This document shows positions 25,801 through 38,657 of a stretch of DNA of 64,000 bases, in pieces. This DNA comes from Euonymus europaeus. Lineage: Eukaryota > Streptophyta > Magnoliopsida > Celastrales > Celastraceae. The stretch is from assembly GCA_963580455.1 (NCBI GenBank), contig OY756964.1:1860001-1924000 (forward strand), written 5' to 3'. The translations under genes were made by a program, and so were the position numbers. The stretch's first letter is position 1. Every line of letters starts with the position of its first letter. The notes beneath the pieces are model-generated. The model did no database searches, was not told where the DNA came from, and saw nothing but the letters and a program-made list of their open reading frames with translations.

Positions 25801-28632
25801 ATCAGGGATTTTCAGTTGGAGAATGATCTTGAAGTTGATTATTTGCTTCTCCCAACTATCTACCGGAATAACAGATCTATCATTGATTGGTCAACTATCA
25901 GGTCTGTGTTGTTCTCATATGCAACTACTTGGAAGGATCACTTGAACTGTCCTCACAAGGGTCATGCTCATGTCATACGGACCCAAAGTGGTCCGGTATG
26001 CTCATGCATGATTGAGAATTCTTTGGTCCACACACCTCACAATGGCCGTTTATATTGTGTCAATGGTATTTTAAAGGACTTGAATGCAAACTCATTTCTA
26101 ACATTGGTGGATGGAGGCAAGATTACGTACGAACAATACTATAAAACTCGGTATGTATAATGTACTTTTATAATTCTTGAATTAAAATAATCTTGGTTTT
26201 CTTTTGTTGTTATGCATTTATGTGGAAATATGTTGCAGCAGTGATTGTGTTATCTTGTACTAAAATGCAGGTATGGCATTGAGTTATGTTTTAATCACCA
26301 ATCATTTCTCTACGGGCGACAGATTATGACTGTGCGAAATTACCTTGATGGGAACAGAAAACACAGAGAGAAAGGTTTTTTTTCCTTTTTCATCTTTACC
26401 ATATGGATATTACCGCAGCACAGCTTCAATTGCTCGCCTTGTGATGTTATTTTCATGAAGCAAAGATATTTAAAGGGATTTATTAATGATTTTTAATTGT
26501 CTGAGATCCTTGGTTGTTTGGGTTGAATCCAGTCGCAGTTCCATGATTTATGTGATGTTGTTTAATGATCTATTTGTTGTCTTTGCAGAATCTAGAAATG
26601 CATCTGTTGAGTTGCCGCCTGAACTTTGTCACATCATCATGTCCCCGATATCTGTCGGTACATTTTACTCGTTCTCGTTTGTTCCATCAATAATGCATCG
26701 GCTTGAGTCTTTACTCATTGCCGTCAACTTAAAGAAGATTCATCAGGATCATAGCTCTCAAAACTTCAGTATCCCAACTATCAAGGTACTTTTTTAAACC
26801 CCCGTCTAGTATCATTGAACTATTACTTTGAACTTGTTCTTACACAGATGCCCATTGTAGGTTTTGGAAGCAATCACTACAAACAGTTGCCGAGAAAAAT
26901 TTAATTTAGAGTCACTGGAAACTCTCGGGGACTCTTTCCTTAAGTATGTCACATGTCAACAGTTATTTAAAACCAATCCAAGCCATCATGAAGGCCTTCT
27001 TAGTGTTAAGAAGGATAAAATTATCTCCAACGTTGCACTTTGCAAGCTGGGATGTGATCGCAAACTTCCGGTAATGATTTATGATATGCTTTCTATTTTC
27101 ATATCCTTATTCATGCTGTAGGTCTTGTAGCCTTTTTTTTGGTATTTCAATGTATGTTGTTTTGCGTTTCAGTGGCCATGTACAAATTAAGTTCAATTCA
27201 AGTTGGCTGGTTGCTTAACTAGATTGTTTTACTCAGCCCTTTCGGTTACAACAGAAAGTTTGTCTTTCTGGATGGGGAAAAAATCATATTTATGTTCTTA
27301 AAAATAAATTACCTTTGAATTTCCAAATATCTAATCAGTTGCATGATGACCTGAATCTATAACTCGTATTTTCTTCTGAAACTTCAGGGCTTTATTCGTA
27401 ATGAGTCTTTCGACCCAAAGAAGTGGATGGTTCCTGGAGATAAATCTGAAAGTGTTACCCTGAAGGAGGAAATTCTTTCTAATAACAGAAAGATATTTAG
27501 TACAGGACATCGGAAAATTAAAAGCAAGACAATTGCTGACGTTGTCGAGGCACTTATTGGAGCCTACCTTAGCACGCATGGAGAAATTGCAGCATTATTG
27601 TTCTTGGATTGGATCGGACTGAAGGCCGATTTTATGAATGTTCCATGTGATAGACAACTAATACTACACCCAGAGAGACTGGTCAATGTTGACGGTTTAG
27701 AGTCTCTCCTGAACTATTCATTCAATGACCGATCTCTGTTAGTGGAGGCATTGACCCATGGTTCTTACATGCTTCCAGAGATTCCAACATGTTACCAGGT
27801 ATTTATTTGATTATTATAAGACATTTATATCCTTCTTCCAAGCTCTATTTGTTTTTTTACTTTAACTTGACAACAAACTGTTCCTTGCTTTGCAGCGACT
27901 TGAATTTCTTGGAGACTCGGTGTTAGACTATCTAATAACCTTACATTTGTATTATAAACATCCGGGGATGTCCCCTGGATTGTTGACAGACATGAGGTCT
28001 GCTTCTGTGAACAATGACTGTTATGCACAATCTGCTGTTAAATTTGGCTTACATAAACACATCCTCCATGCCTCGCCTGAACTCCACAAACATATTATTG
28101 AGACTGTCAACAACTTTGAGCAACAATCTTCTGCGTTGACTTACGGATGGGAATCGGAGACATCTTTTCCCAAGGTTGGTAATTTATAATTAGTTTTTTT
28201 TTAAAAAAATAATAATAATAATTTGGAAGTGTTCATCATAGTAATTTTACTAATTTTTCCCTTTTTCCATAGGTACTGGGTGATGTTGTGGAGTCTCTGG
28301 CAGGTGCAATCCTCGTTGATTCAGGTTACAACAAGGAGATTGTCTTCGAGAGTATAAGGCCACTTTTGGAGCCAATGATTACTCCTGAGACACTGAGGTT
28401 ACATCCTGTGAGAGAGCTTAATGAACTATGCCAAAAGGAACAATTTGTAGAGAAAAACCCGGTTGTGAATCGTACCAATGGCATGGCGGCCATTACGATA
28501 GAAGTGGAAGCTAATGGTAAAATATTCAAGCACACTGCCACGGCTTCTGATAAGAAGATGGCGAAGAAGCTGGCGTCCAAAGAAGTTTTGAAGAGTCTGA
28601 AGGAGAGCATGGAAGAGCAGAAGCAAAATTAG
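19838..28632 (+). CDS. DCL2: Dicer-like 2 endoribonuclease
   Basis: Cuts long double-stranded RNA into 22-nt siRNAs in antiviral and transitive silencing (family knowledge). Twenty-two coding exons join without a break into about 1402 residues, the usual DCL2 size. They are 19838-19908, 20115-20292, 20701-20814, 21315-21449, 21886-21970, 22090-22154, 22711-22851, 22982-23110, 23203-23332, 23432-23531, 23948-24143, 24227-24387, 24594-24812, 24929-25155, 25356-25627, 25726-26150, 26271-26374, 26589-26785, 26861-27070, 27388-27798, 27896-28174, 28273-28632. Order: helicase with Walker A ETGSGKT (43-49) and DECHH (150-154); helicase C with QSRGRARM; dimerisation domain; PAZ; RNase IIIa with [10 protein letters not shown] (about 1000) and DVVEAL (1104); RNase IIIb with [12 protein letters not shown] (1191-1202) and DVVESLAG (1287); C-terminal dsRNA-binding domain. 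The catalytic acidic residues are present in both RNase III domains. Nothing suggests loss of function. Confidence 0.95.
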
Positions 28633-29043
28633 CAACTGTCTATGCTTGGTTGGAGCTAAATAGTACCACTGCAACAATATATATATTTTTTTGTTATTTT
28701 GATTTTTCAGTGAAAAGTACTAGTACTATATGCAATTTTATGAGTGAAATTGGATGTGTACATAACATGATGAATGATCTGATTTTAATACAAATATCCC
28801 AACAGATTCTTGCATTATATTTATAGCAATGGATGGATATGCTTTTTCTTCACTCCAAGCCTCAATATCTGCAAGTGCAACCCAAAATGCCAAAAGGGTA
28901 GAAATGTCATTTGGTACTTCTTATTTGTGTCTGCACTGCACTCACTCGATAGAAACCAACGGCATAAAAATTAAAAAAAAACCCAGTATAATCCACTCGC
29001 TCCAACACTCCAAGTCCCTTCCCTTCTAAATTCATCCCTAGTC
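28633..29043 (+). other. DCL2 3' region and release-factor promoter/leader
   Basis: Head-to-tail spacer of 411 bp on the plus strand. ATTTTAATACAAATA near 28782 may serve as a poly(A) signal. The last 60 bp are C/T-rich with CACTCGCTCC and look like a plant 5' leader. Confidence 0.4.
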
Positions 29044-32000
29044 ATGGAGGGCCTCGTAAAACCTTTATTCAGTTCCATGATTCCCCCATTATTACCCCAT
29101 CACAGCAAACTACCAGCATCATCGCTTGTGTCGACGAAGCCTGCCCTCTGTGCTCAACTGCTTATGACAACTTCCAGTTCCTTCTCATCTACGCTTCTTC
29201 CTCGCCTCCCTTCCTATGGTAATTAAATCTGAAGCCTTTCATCAGTCTCTTATTGTCACTTCTTTCTTCATTTATATATTCTGAGCATTTTTTTTTTTTG
29301 GGTTTTCAGATGATTCATCCCAAATGTAACGTTTCATCAAAATCTGTGCCTTTTGTAGAGCTTCAAAATTTTTGAGTTTCATGTAATTGATATTTAACTT
29401 CAACAAATTGTAAAGTTTGATTGTGTGTTTCTCCTTTATGATATTTTTATTTTCTGGAAAATTTTGTGGATTTTATTTACGTGACTCTTAATTCTTTTAT
29501 TGGTTATTATTCACTCAATGAATATAAATTCATTCTCAATTTCTAATTTTTTCTTAGAAAGTGAAGAAAGTTCTATTTTTTCTGGCCAGTATTTTCTAAT
29601 CATTCGGGTTTACTGAGCACGCTTCGAGTTAGTCTATGTATGTATCTTCTGTGTCATGCTTATAATTACTTGTATGTTATTCCAATGCAATCGGCATAGT
29701 GATTTCCATCCATCAGATTCTTATTTTGTGCGTCCATTTACTCGTCTTGCTGACACAGTTGTATATTCGGCACCGGAAAGCCAAGTGAGTGTAGAGGTTG
29801 GGGATGATACCAGAGAATGGGCATTGCAAGGTATGTTTCGACTTTTTGAAATTGAGAACCTAAAATTCATCCAATGGATCGGATGATGGTTTAGCTTGCT
29901 GGGAAGGGTAATTTGTGTCTAGTATTTCTTTGACGTTGACTAACTTGAGGAAGGGTTTTTGAATTCAGATTTTGGTTTTGACTACGAGCTCTGAAAATCT
30001 GAAAGCTTTTGTGATCGTTTTCTCTATTTATGTCCTAATGGTGGAGTGTCAAATTTGTTAATAGAAGCTTCGTCAAAGATATGAGTGTATTCTTGTAAAC
30101 TAGGAGCTTCATAGTAAACGTCTGGTGTGAGTGGTCCTTCATTTGAAAGAAATCGTTGGGATTTTCAGTTTTTGAGGAACCAATCAATCAGATTTTTTGA
30201 GAGTTTGTTTCATTGTGGATGTTCCTCTACCACTCCTTTGAGTGCTTTCAATCTCGTCAATAATGGCCTCCAACAGCATTGCAGATGTTAGAGTTCGAGT
30301 ACCAATGGATTTCTTGAATATTATCTTTCCAAAAGGAGATTGGTTTTTGATAGGCCCATACAGCATATGTACAAAAGAAAAGGCCCTGATGTTCAAGATG
30401 GCTCTGCTGGTCTAGGCCCTGAGGCTCCTGAAGGCTCTGGTGATCAAGAAGAGACGCATGGCACCTAGAGAATGGACCACGTGTTGCATTGTTTTTTGTG
30501 TTATTCTGTCTGTCCTTCTGTCTGCTGGTTATTTAGTGGTGTGGGGAGAGAATATTGTCAGTTTGGGTTTTGGGTCATGTCCTGGGAGGTCTCCTATGCT
30601 CCTCGAATTGCTAGGATTTATCTTTGCTTTGTGGGTTTCCCTTTTGTTTCTTTAATCAACAACTCTGTAATCCAGTTGCATCAGTGATATTTAATATATA
30701 TAAGAGCTGTTGGGAATTACATTAGTGTTCTATCGATAGATTAATCTATCAAAGGTATCGAAGCCATCGAACCTGGTATGACCCGACGTCAAATGGAGCT
30801 CAGAACAGAGGTTTTGGAGAAGGATATGTCTGGGTTGAAAACTACTGTCACGTCTATGCAAGATGACATGGATGAGCTGAAGCGCTGTTTATTTGAAATG
30901 CGTGATTTGTTAAAATCACAGGACTCCACTGGTAAAGGTAAGGCTCAGGTTGAGGGTGCTTCCTCTCAAGCCCCAGCGGATAGTGGAGACCGCCGTCCTT
31001 CTGCTGATTGGGACTCCGGTCGTCATAAACTAGACTTACCTCTGTTTTCCGGCGATGACCCCATTGGTTGGCTATTTAGGGCTGAACGGTATTTTACTGT
31101 CAACCAACTCACCGACGAAGACAAACTCTCTGCTGCTATTGTGTGTTTGGAGGGCCGTGCGTTAAGTTGGTATCAATGGATTGAGACCCGCATTTCATTA
31201 GTTTCTTGGAACTCTTTCAAAACTGAAATCCTCAAACGTTTTCGTCACTCTCAGCTGGGCAGTGGCCATGAAGCGCTTGTTGCACTGAAACAAGATGGTA
31301 CCGTCGCTGATTATCGTGAACGATTTGAACATCTCTCGGCTCCTCTTCATGATGTTGGTGATGCTATGCTGGCTGGAACTTTTACTAATGGACTCAAAGA
31401 TGAGATTCGGGCTGAACTTCGTATTAATCCACCTACTTCTTTGTTGGGCCTCATGGACATGGCCCAACGTATAGAGGAACGAAACACTACTCTAGAACAC
31501 GCTCGTCTCCTGTCCATACAACGTTCTTCTTCTTGGAGCACAACTCGTGCAGGTGCTATCACTGGCAGTTTAGGTCGACCACCAGATATTTCTCGTGTTT
31601 CTCCCTCTCCAAAATCTTTTTTGCGAGAGACCAAACTCAGCGATTCCTCCACTGTCGCCTCGAAGAAGGACCCTGCTTTTCGACGTATTTCTGAGGCGGA
31701 GGCTCAACGTCACCGTGAGAAAGGTCTCTGTTTCCACTGTGACGAGAAATACCGTCCCGGCCATCGCTGCAAAAATCGCCTCCAAGTGTTAATTGTTGCT
31801 GATGATACGGACGATAGTCCCGAGAGTTCGGAACCTACCGACACTTCAACAGGGAACGCAGAGGAAATACCCCCACCAGATTCATCTTTGGAGTCCCTCG
31901 AACTATCCATGAATTCGATTGTGGGCTTATCCACTGGCCACAACACTTTCAAGGTTCGGGGAGCATTAGCAGACAGAGAAGTGATTATCCTTATCGACAG

Positions 32001-35000
32001 TGGTGCCTCTCACAATTTTATTTCTTCTGATCTTGTGGACCTTCTGCAACTTCCATTTGATAAAGGCTGTAAGTTCGCTGTCCAGGTGGGTAATGGAGTG
32101 AGGGTTAAAGGAGAGGGTGTCTGTCGAAATTTGGAGTTATTTGTGCAGGGGCTTCAACTGCGTGAATCGTTTCATATATTGAATTTGGGCAGCTCTGACT
32201 TGGTGTTGGGCGTGGCATGGCTTCAGAAGTTGGGGGATTTTTCGAGTAATTATCAGACTCTGACTATGACTTTCCGGGTACAAGGGGAGAGTCTCTGCTG
32301 GCGAGGCGATCCGTCCCTTTCTAAAACAGTAGTCTCTCTCAAATCCATGTTGAAGTTAGTCGAAAATGGTGATGTGGGTTTTCTGGTGGAATTTGGCAAT
32401 ACCCAATTCTGTGGCTCAGACTCACAGGGGAGTCCCAGTAGTTCCTTTACTGAGTTGGAACAATCTGCGTTGAACCAAGTCCTTCAGAACTTCAACTCTG
32501 TATTTACTCCTAAGACAGGCTTGCCAATTAGACGCCGCCAGGATCATGCAATTAAATTACAGGAGGGAGCAGCCCCTCCTAATATCCGGCCGTATAGATA
32601 CCCCTATTACCAGAAAAATGAAATTGAGAAACTCGTTCGCGAGATGTTGGTCGCTGGAATTATCAAACCTAGCATTAGCCCACTTTCTAGTCCAGTCCTC
32701 TTGGTCAAGAAGAAAGATGGGGGGTGGCGTATGTGTGTGGATTATAGGGCGTTGAATAAAATCACTGTTCCCGACAAATTCCCTATCCCCGCCATTGATG
32801 AATTGTTAGATGAGCTTCACGGAGCAACCATTTATTCTAAGCTGGACTTGAAATCGGGTTACCACCAGATCCACATTCGTGAGGGGGACACTGAGAAGAC
32901 GGTTTTTCGTACTCATGAAGGGCATTATGAATTTCTAGTAATGCCATTCGGTCTCTCCAATGCACCGTCAACCTTTCAATCTTTGATGAATGAAATCTTC
33001 AATCCGTTTTTACGGAAATTTGTCTTGGTCTTTTTCGATGATATTCTCATCTTCAGCAAGGATTTTTCAGATCATCTACAACATCTTACCACTGTCCTCA
33101 GTATTCTGGATACTCATCAGCTCACAGTCAACCGTGGTAAATGTGCATTCCTCCAATCACGCATCGAATATTTGGGTCACATAATTTCAGCCCAAGGAGT
33201 CTCCGCTGATCCTAGTAAAGTCCAGTGCATGGTGGATTGGCGCGAACCCAGCAACATAAAATCCTTGAGGGGATTTTTGGGACTTACCGGCTATTATCGC
33301 AGGTTCGTCAAAAACTATGGAAAATTGGCAGCCCCTTTAACTAATCTGCTTCGCAAAAATGCTTTTTCTTGGGATGTATCAGCGCAGGTAGCATTTGATA
33401 AATTGAAGTCTGCCATGGTTTCCATTCCTGTCCTTGCTTTGCCGGATTTTTCAAAACTTTTTGTTGTGGAGACTGATGCATCAGGGACTGGTTTGGGGGC
33501 AGTCCTAATGCAAGATGGGCATCCAATTGCATACTTGAGCCAAGTTCTATCAGCTCGAGCTCAGGTGAAATCAGTGTATGAACGTGAGCTCATGGCAATT
33601 GTTTTTGCTACTCACAAATGGCGGCACTACTTGCTGGGCAGAAAATTTTTGGTCCGTACCGATCAAAAAAGCCTAAAATTCCTGATGGATCAACGCCTTC
33701 TTCATGACGGGCAGCAGCGTTGGATCACCAAACTCATTGGTTTTGATTTTGACATTATATATCGACCAGGGCTCGAGAACAAAGCTGCAGATGCACTTTC
33801 CCGTCGGGAGGACCCTTCCAGTGCTCATCTCACTGAGAATCATTGTGACTTGGCTGCTTTAACAGTTACTAATTGCCCATCCTTAGCTGATTTGCACGAT
33901 GAATGTCTTCAAGATGCAGTTCTCAAAGAGATTATTTATTCATTATTATTGGACCCCAATGCATCTCCACCTTATACATTGCATGGCGGTGTTCTATTTC
34001 ATCAAGGGAGGATGGTAATTCCTAAGCATTCTCCACGGATTCCTCTCCTATTACATGAGTTTCATGCAACTCCCCAAGGGGGACACTCGGGCTATCTAAG
34101 AACTCTAAAGTGGGTTTCTTATGTTTTGTATTGGACTGGCATGCGAGCTGATGTGAAGAATTTTGTGGCCAAGTGTGATGTTTGTCAATGTCATAAGTAC
34201 TCCACTCTCAGTCCTCAAGGCCTTCTCCAACCTTTACCAATTCCAACTGCCTCATGGGATGACTTGTCTATGGACTTTATTGGTGGCTTACCTCGGGTCA
34301 AAGGGTTTGATACTATATTAGTAGTGGTGGACAGGCTGACTAAATACACACATTTTTTACCATTGGGACATCCATTCTCTGCAAAAGAAGTTGTTGTTCT
34401 ATTTACCACTGAAATCGTGCGTCTTCACGGATTTCCCAAGTCTATTGTTTCTGACAGAGACCGCGTTTTTGTTAGCCATTTCTGGTCCGAGTTATTTAAA
34501 CACTCAGTTACTACACTCAAGATGAGCACTGCCTATCACCCTCAGACAGATGGCCAATCTGAGGTGGTTAATCGCTGTTTGGAGGAGTACCTAAGGTGCT
34601 TTGTGAGCAGCCATCCCAAACAGTGGAAGACGTGGGTTCCGTGGGCCGAATATTGGTATAATACCACTTTTCATAGTTCAGCTGGAATGACTCCCTTCCA
34701 AGCACTGTATGGGCGTGAACCTCCTACCCTTTTCAAATATTCCAGTGAACCCTCACTGGTGGAGGATGTCCACCAGCTTTTGATCGAACGAAATGCTATT
34801 TTATCTCAACTGAAGAACAACTTGAGTGTAGCCCAATGTCGAATGAAGCAAACTGCTGATGGGAAGCGTAGAGATGTTGTTTTTCAGGTAGGTGATCGAG
34901 TTTATTTGCGGTTGCAGCCCTATAAATTCAGATCTCTGGCCAAGTATCCCTATCATAAGTTGAGTCCCAGGTTTTATGGCCCTTTCACCATCACTGATAG

Positions 35001-38000
35001 AGTTGGCGAGGTAGCTTACCGTTTGCAATTACCTCCAGAGGCAACTATTCATTCCGTTTTCCATGTATCTCAGTTAAAAAGAGCTCTTTCACCTGATATT
35101 GCTGCTGCACCATGGCCATCTGCATTAACAGCAGACTTAGAATTGGCACCCACTCCTGAATATATTGAGCAGGTACGCAGGCTTTTGAATGGTCAGTTGG
35201 AGGTCTTGGTTAAATGGAGGGGCTTACCTGTTTGTGACAATTCGTGGGAGTTAGCTTCTGATATCATGGATCATTTTCCTGTTTTTAACCTTGAGGACAA
35301 GGTTAAAGAATTAGGGGAGGGTATTGATAGGCCCATACAGCATATGTAAAAGAAAAGGCCCTGATGTTCAAGATGGCTCTGCTGGTCTAGGCCCTGAGGC
35401 TCCTGAAGGCTCTGGTGATCAAGAAGAGACGCATGGCACCTAGAGAATGGACCACGTGTTGCATTGTTTTTTGTGTTATTCTGTCTGTCCTTCTGTCTGC
35501 TGGTTATTTAGTGGTGTGGGGAGAGAATATTGTCAGTTTGGGTTTTGGGTCATGTCCTGGGAGGTCTCCTATGCTCCTCGAATTGCTAGGATTTATCTTT
35601 GCTTTGTGGGTTTCCCTTTTGTTTCTTTAATCAACAACTCTGTAATCCAGTTGCATCAGTGATATTTAATATATACAAGAGCTGTTGGGAATTACATTAG
35701 TGTTCTATCGATAGATTAATCTATCAGTTTTAATACTGATTAGTCTCCTTTTCAAGCTTCTATGTTCGGTTCAAAATTGTTATGCTGAATTTCATATATT
35801 ACTTGCAAAGTTCGCATCTTAGCATTGTTCTAGTCTAGAACTCAGCTGCAAAGAAAAGGATATGCCTGGCATATCACATTTTGTGCTGCTTTAATGGAAT
35901 GTGAGAGGGGGCTTTGTCTTCTCTTATTTTTCTCCCTAGACCATTGCTTATTGTCTTGTGATTTTTTTGGTCTCGCTGACAGATTTTTATACCCTAAGGA
36001 AGGATGTAGAAGCTGCTTCTGAACGTGTAGAAGATATCAGAGCCGCTGCTGGTCTGCAGCGATTAGAAAATGAAATTGCAGATTTAGAGGCCAAAGCAGC
36101 TGATGAGTCCTTTTGGGATGATCGTGCTAAAGCACAGGAAACCCTTCTTGCCCTGAGTGATGCAAAATATAAAACTAATTTGCTAATGGAGTTTAAAACC
36201 AAGGTCCCGATTCTTCTTATACTACATGATGTTGTTTTAACACTGTAGACACGTGCTGGCCTGTTTTTTGTGATACACAGTTTGTTAATATTTGTATTTC
36301 TCGTCTACACTGAAAATATATGTATTCTGATAAGCATTAAACCCAATGTCTAACGCTCCTGTCATCATTACGAGGTAAGTATGGGGAAGGGGTCTATGTG
36401 GACCTTTAACATTGATGGTTTAAATCTATGATGCCTAAGCTGCAGTAGCGAAGTAAGTTTGGCTGCCTGGGCAAGGATCATAGCCAGTAGTGAGATTGAG
36501 ATTTGGGGTCTGATGGGCAAGTTGGGCGTTTCTGACATATATTGCACGTGCAGAGTTTGCTAAAAGAATGATAAAAAATTTAAGTTTGGTGAAGCTGGAT
36601 TTTTCAAAGACCGTCATCTTCATGCCTAGATTCACTGTGATGTATATATTAAGTCTTTTACCTTGATGTGTCATATGTAATTGAAAAATGTACTCCTTCA
36701 GAAATTAAAATTACTAGTTGTGATCTCTTATATATTACAAAGTGGGTGCAGGTTGAAGATGCAGAAACTATAGTTAAGCTAACGGAGGAGATGGACTCTA
36801 TAGATATTGGACTTCTTGAAGAGGCTGCCGGTATCATTAAAGAATTAAACAAAGCAGCAGATCGTTTTGAATTGACTGAACTTCTTTCTGGTCCATATGA
36901 CAAAGAAGGTGCTGTTATTTACATCACAGCTGGAGCTGGGGGTACTGATGCTCAGGTAAACACCTATCTAGAGAAATTTACTAAATGTGGGTCAATTACT
37001 GTTCCGATTTAATATGTTGTGAATTTAATTATTTTAATATTTCTTTCCTTTTGGCGAACTTTGTCTTTTCATGTGATTTCTGTAAAAATGTTTTGATCAT
37101 TTCCAGTGCAGGATTGGGCTGAAATGCTTCTCAGGATGTATGTAAGATGGGCAGAGAAACAGCGATACAAGACTAAGGTGGTTGAAAAATCTCCAGGAGA
37201 GGAAGCTGGGATAAAGTCAGCAACAATTGAGGTTGAAGGCCGCTATGCTTATGGTTATCTGTCTGGGGAGAAAGGAACACACCGCATTGTGCGACAGTCT
37301 CCTTTTAATGCCAAAGGTCTTCGCCAGGTAACTTCATTGACAATTTATTTTGTTTCATTTCTCGTTCTCAATGGTAACTTGAGATGAAACCCTTTCCAAG
37401 AAGTTTGTTGCTTAACTTTATGTTCTATACATAGCATCACGCAGATCCTCATTAAGAAGAAATTTAACTATTCCCTTATGAAAGGTAATAGATTTGGATG
37501 GACCGAAGACTGGTCTTAGCCTCTTGCAACTGATATAGCTTTTCTTGGCGAAATGCGTTTAGAAGAAATGGCTAGGTTGCTTCATCGTAACAATGTGTCT
37601 TGGGTTGGAAGTACGTAAACAGCCGGTAGGTTGTGCAAGGGTAAGACCCATCCCAAACCCTCGGCGCATAGAACCTTGTGAACAGTTTTGACCTTTGTAT
37701 CATTGCGAACCAAATATCATCTATACACACACCCAAGTACAAACTTATTTTTTGTGCCATATTCACCAATACTTAAAAACTATGCAAAAGCTATTGGTCA
37801 ATGATCCCGCCTTGTAACTCTTAAATCATGTTTACATAATTTTTGTGGTTAGTTTCAATGATCCCGAACTAGGGAAAGTGAAACCTCTTTCTCGATGAAT
37901 AGTATAAAACTTATTGCAAATATTTTGGCAGACAATGTCTTGGGATTTATATATTGAAGAAGAGTGGCGAGGTCTTCAAAATGTGGAATCATAGTGAAAA

Positions 38001-38657
38001 TTTAAGAGAATAAGTAAATGAGATCCTGTTTCGAATCATTTTTTTTCTCTAACGCATAAAGCTACTTGTAGACAAGCTTTTCCGGGGTAGAAGTTATGCC
38101 TCTTCTTCCTGACGAGTCATTGGATGTAGAGATACCTGAAGAGGACCTTGACATTAGCTTTTCAAGGGCAGGTGGGAAAGGAGGACAAAATGTAAACAAG
38201 GTTGAGACCGCTGTTCGTATCACTCACATCCCCACTGGCATCGCAGTTCGCTGCACAGGTACTTTGTAGTTGCATGACTTCTCTTTAAATGTATCATTAA
38301 AATTAGACAGAACGTAAAAACCCCGAAATAAGTGATCACATTTTTCATTGTGACATTGCAGAAGAGAGATCTCAGCTAGCAAACAAGTTAAAAGCTATGA
38401 TCCGTTTAAAGGCAAAGCTTTTGGTGATAGCTGAGGAACAAAGAGCTTCTGAAATCAAGCAAATAAGAGGGGATGCAGTGAAAGCTGAGTGGGGGCAGCA
38501 GATAAGGAATTATGTCTTTCATCCATACAAACTTGTTAAAGATGTGCGGACGGGTTTGGAAACATCGGATATCACTTCAGTAATGGATGGCGAATTGGAG
38601 CCCTTCATCAAATCTTATCTCAAATACAAATACAGTATGGCAGCATCCTTGAGTTAA
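29044..38657 (+). CDS. PRFB1: Plastid peptide chain release factor 2 (PrfB1/HCF109-like)
   Basis: Ends chloroplast translation at UGA/UAA codons; the Arabidopsis homologue HCF109 also stabilises UGA-containing plastid mRNAs (family knowledge). Eight exons join in frame: 29044-29218, 29310-29325 (a predicted 16-nt microexon), 29700-29830, 35983-36203, 36752-36955, 37112-37327, 38072-38258, 38362-38657, giving about 481 residues. The first 60 are Ser/Leu/Pro-rich with few acidic residues, as in a plastid transit peptide. [16 protein letters not shown] opens domain 1. The anticodon-like tripeptide SPF (312-314, within [17 protein letters not shown]) and the peptidyl-release motif GGQ (358-360, in [11 protein letters not shown]) are both present, so it should be a working release factor, unlike the divergent PrfB3 type. 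The microexon exists because without it exons 1 and 3 are out of phase. Intron 3 (29831-35982) contains a complete retrotransposon in the same orientation. Confidence 0.9.
30348..30751 (+). repeat. 5' LTR of the chromovirus
   Basis: 404-bp copy. It differs from the 3' LTR by a 2-nt indel near 30371 and one T/C difference near 30703. Contains short open frames that are not thought to be genes. Confidence 0.93.
30752..30766 (+). other. Primer-binding site, tRNA-iMet type (variant)
   Basis: AAGGTATCGAAGCCA directly after the LTR end is close to the usual plant TGGTATCAGAGCCA initiator-Met complement, with two changes near its middle. Confidence 0.65.
30778..35349 (+). CDS. Gag-Pol polyprotein of the chromovirus, intact
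   Basis: One uninterrupted frame of 1523 codons. Order: coiled Gag N-terminus and retrotransposon gag domain; zinc knuckle [14 protein letters not shown] (about 318-331); aspartic protease with [11 protein letters not shown] (about 405); reverse transcriptase with [19 protein letters not shown] and the catalytic FFDDILIFS (about 752); RNase H with [13 protein letters not shown]; integrase with an HHCC zinc finger (about 1094) and MDFIGGLP (about 1165); chromodomain with VLVKWRGLP (about 1478), which binds modified histone tails in this group. Gag and Pol share one frame without a frameshift. The stop codon lies 25 nt inside the 3' LTR and is formed at the 2-nt indel that distinguishes the two LTRs. 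All key catalytic motifs are present, so the copy may be capable of transposition. Confidence 0.95.
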   Translation: MTRRQMELRTEVLEKDMSGLKTTVTSMQDDMDELKRCLFEMRDLLKSQDSTGKGKAQVEGASSQAPADSGDRRPSADWDSGRHKLDLPLFSGDDPIGWLFRAERYFTVNQLTDEDKLSAAIVCLEGRALSWYQWIETRISLVSWNSFKTEILKRFRHSQLGSGHEALVALKQDGTVADYRERFEHLSAPLHDVGDAMLAGTFTNGLKDEIRAELRINPPTSLLGLMDMAQRIEERNTTLEHARLLSIQRSSSWSTTRAGAITGSLGRPPDISRVSPSPKSFLRETKLSDSSTVASKKDPAFRRISEAEAQRHREKGLCFHCDEKYRPGHRCKNRLQVLIVADDTDDSPESSEPTDTSTGNAEEIPPPDSSLESLELSMNSIVGLSTGHNTFKVRGALADREVIILIDSGASHNFISSDLVDLLQLPFDKGCKFAVQVGNGVRVKGEGVCRNLELFVQGLQLRESFHILNLGSSDLVLGVAWLQKLGDFSSNYQTLTMTFRVQGESLCWRGDPSLSKTVVSLKSMLKLVENGDVGFLVEFGNTQFCGSDSQGSPSSSFTELEQSALNQVLQNFNSVFTPKTGLPIRRRQDHAIKLQEGAAPPNIRPYRYPYYQKNEIEKLVREMLVAGIIKPSISPLSSPVLLVKKKDGGWRMCVDYRALNKITVPDKFPIPAIDELLDELHGATIYSKLDLKSGYHQIHIREGDTEKTVFRTHEGHYEFLVMPFGLSNAPSTFQSLMNEIFNPFLRKFVLVFFDDILIFSKDFSDHLQHLTTVLSILDTHQLTVNRGKCAFLQSRIEYLGHIISAQGVSADPSKVQCMVDWREPSNIKSLRGFLGLTGYYRRFVKNYGKLAAPLTNLLRKNAFSWDVSAQVAFDKLKSAMVSIPVLALPDFSKLFVVETDASGTGLGAVLMQDGHPIAYLSQVLSARAQVKSVYERELMAIVFATHKWRHYLLGRKFLVRTDQKSLKFLMDQRLLHDGQQRWITKLIGFDFDIIYRPGLENKAADALSRREDPSSAHLTENHCDLAALTVTNCPSLADLHDECLQDAVLKEIIYSLLLDPNASPPYTLHGGVLFHQGRMVIPKHSPRIPLLLHEFHATPQGGHSGYLRTLKWVSYVLYWTGMRADVKNFVAKCDVCQCHKYSTLSPQGLLQPLPIPTASWDDLSMDFIGGLPRVKGFDTILVVVDRLTKYTHFLPLGHPFSAKEVVVLFTTEIVRLHGFPKSIVSDRDRVFVSHFWSELFKHSVTTLKMSTAYHPQTDGQSEVVNRCLEEYLRCFVSSHPKQWKTWVPWAEYWYNTTFHSSAGMTPFQALYGREPPTLFKYSSEPSLVEDVHQLLIERNAILSQLKNNLSVAQCRMKQTADGKRRDVVFQVGDRVYLRLQPYKFRSLAKYPYHKLSPRFYGPFTITDRVGEVAYRLQLPPEATIHSVFHVSQLKRALSPDIAAAPWPSALTADLELAPTPEYIEQVRRLLNGQLEVLVKWRGLPVCDNSWELASDIMDHFPVFNLEDKVKELGEGIDRPIQHM
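35325..35726 (+). repeat. 3' LTR of the chromovirus
   Basis: 402-bp copy, nearly identical to the 5' LTR. Followed by GTTTT, the second copy of the target duplication. Confidence 0.93.

Larger units (their letters stand above)
30348..35726 (+). mobile_element. Full-length Ty3/Gypsy chromovirus, 5379 bp, in release-factor intron 3
   Basis: Complete element with 5' LTR 30348-30751 (404 bp) and 3' LTR 35325-35726 (402 bp), both starting TGATAG and ending CTATCA, flanked by the 5-bp target duplication GTTTT (30343-30347 and 35727-35731). By eye the LTRs differ by one substitution and one 2-nt indel, so the insertion is recent. A primer-binding site resembling initiator tRNA-Met (GGTATCGAAGCC) follows the 5' LTR, and a purine tract (TTAGGGGAGGG) precedes the 3' LTR. 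Small size, short LTRs and a C-terminal chromodomain fit the Reina-like chromovirus group; that placement is inference. Confidence 0.95.

Noticed and set aside
30440..30687. Seventy-one-codon frames repeated at 35415-35662 as duplicated membrane-protein genes.
   Set aside because: They are identical because they lie in the two LTRs of one retrotransposon.
32990..33060. FFDD instead of YxDD at the polymerase site as a sign of a dead reverse transcriptase.
   Set aside because: Phe at the first position is usual in plant chromoviruses; the two catalytic aspartates are present.
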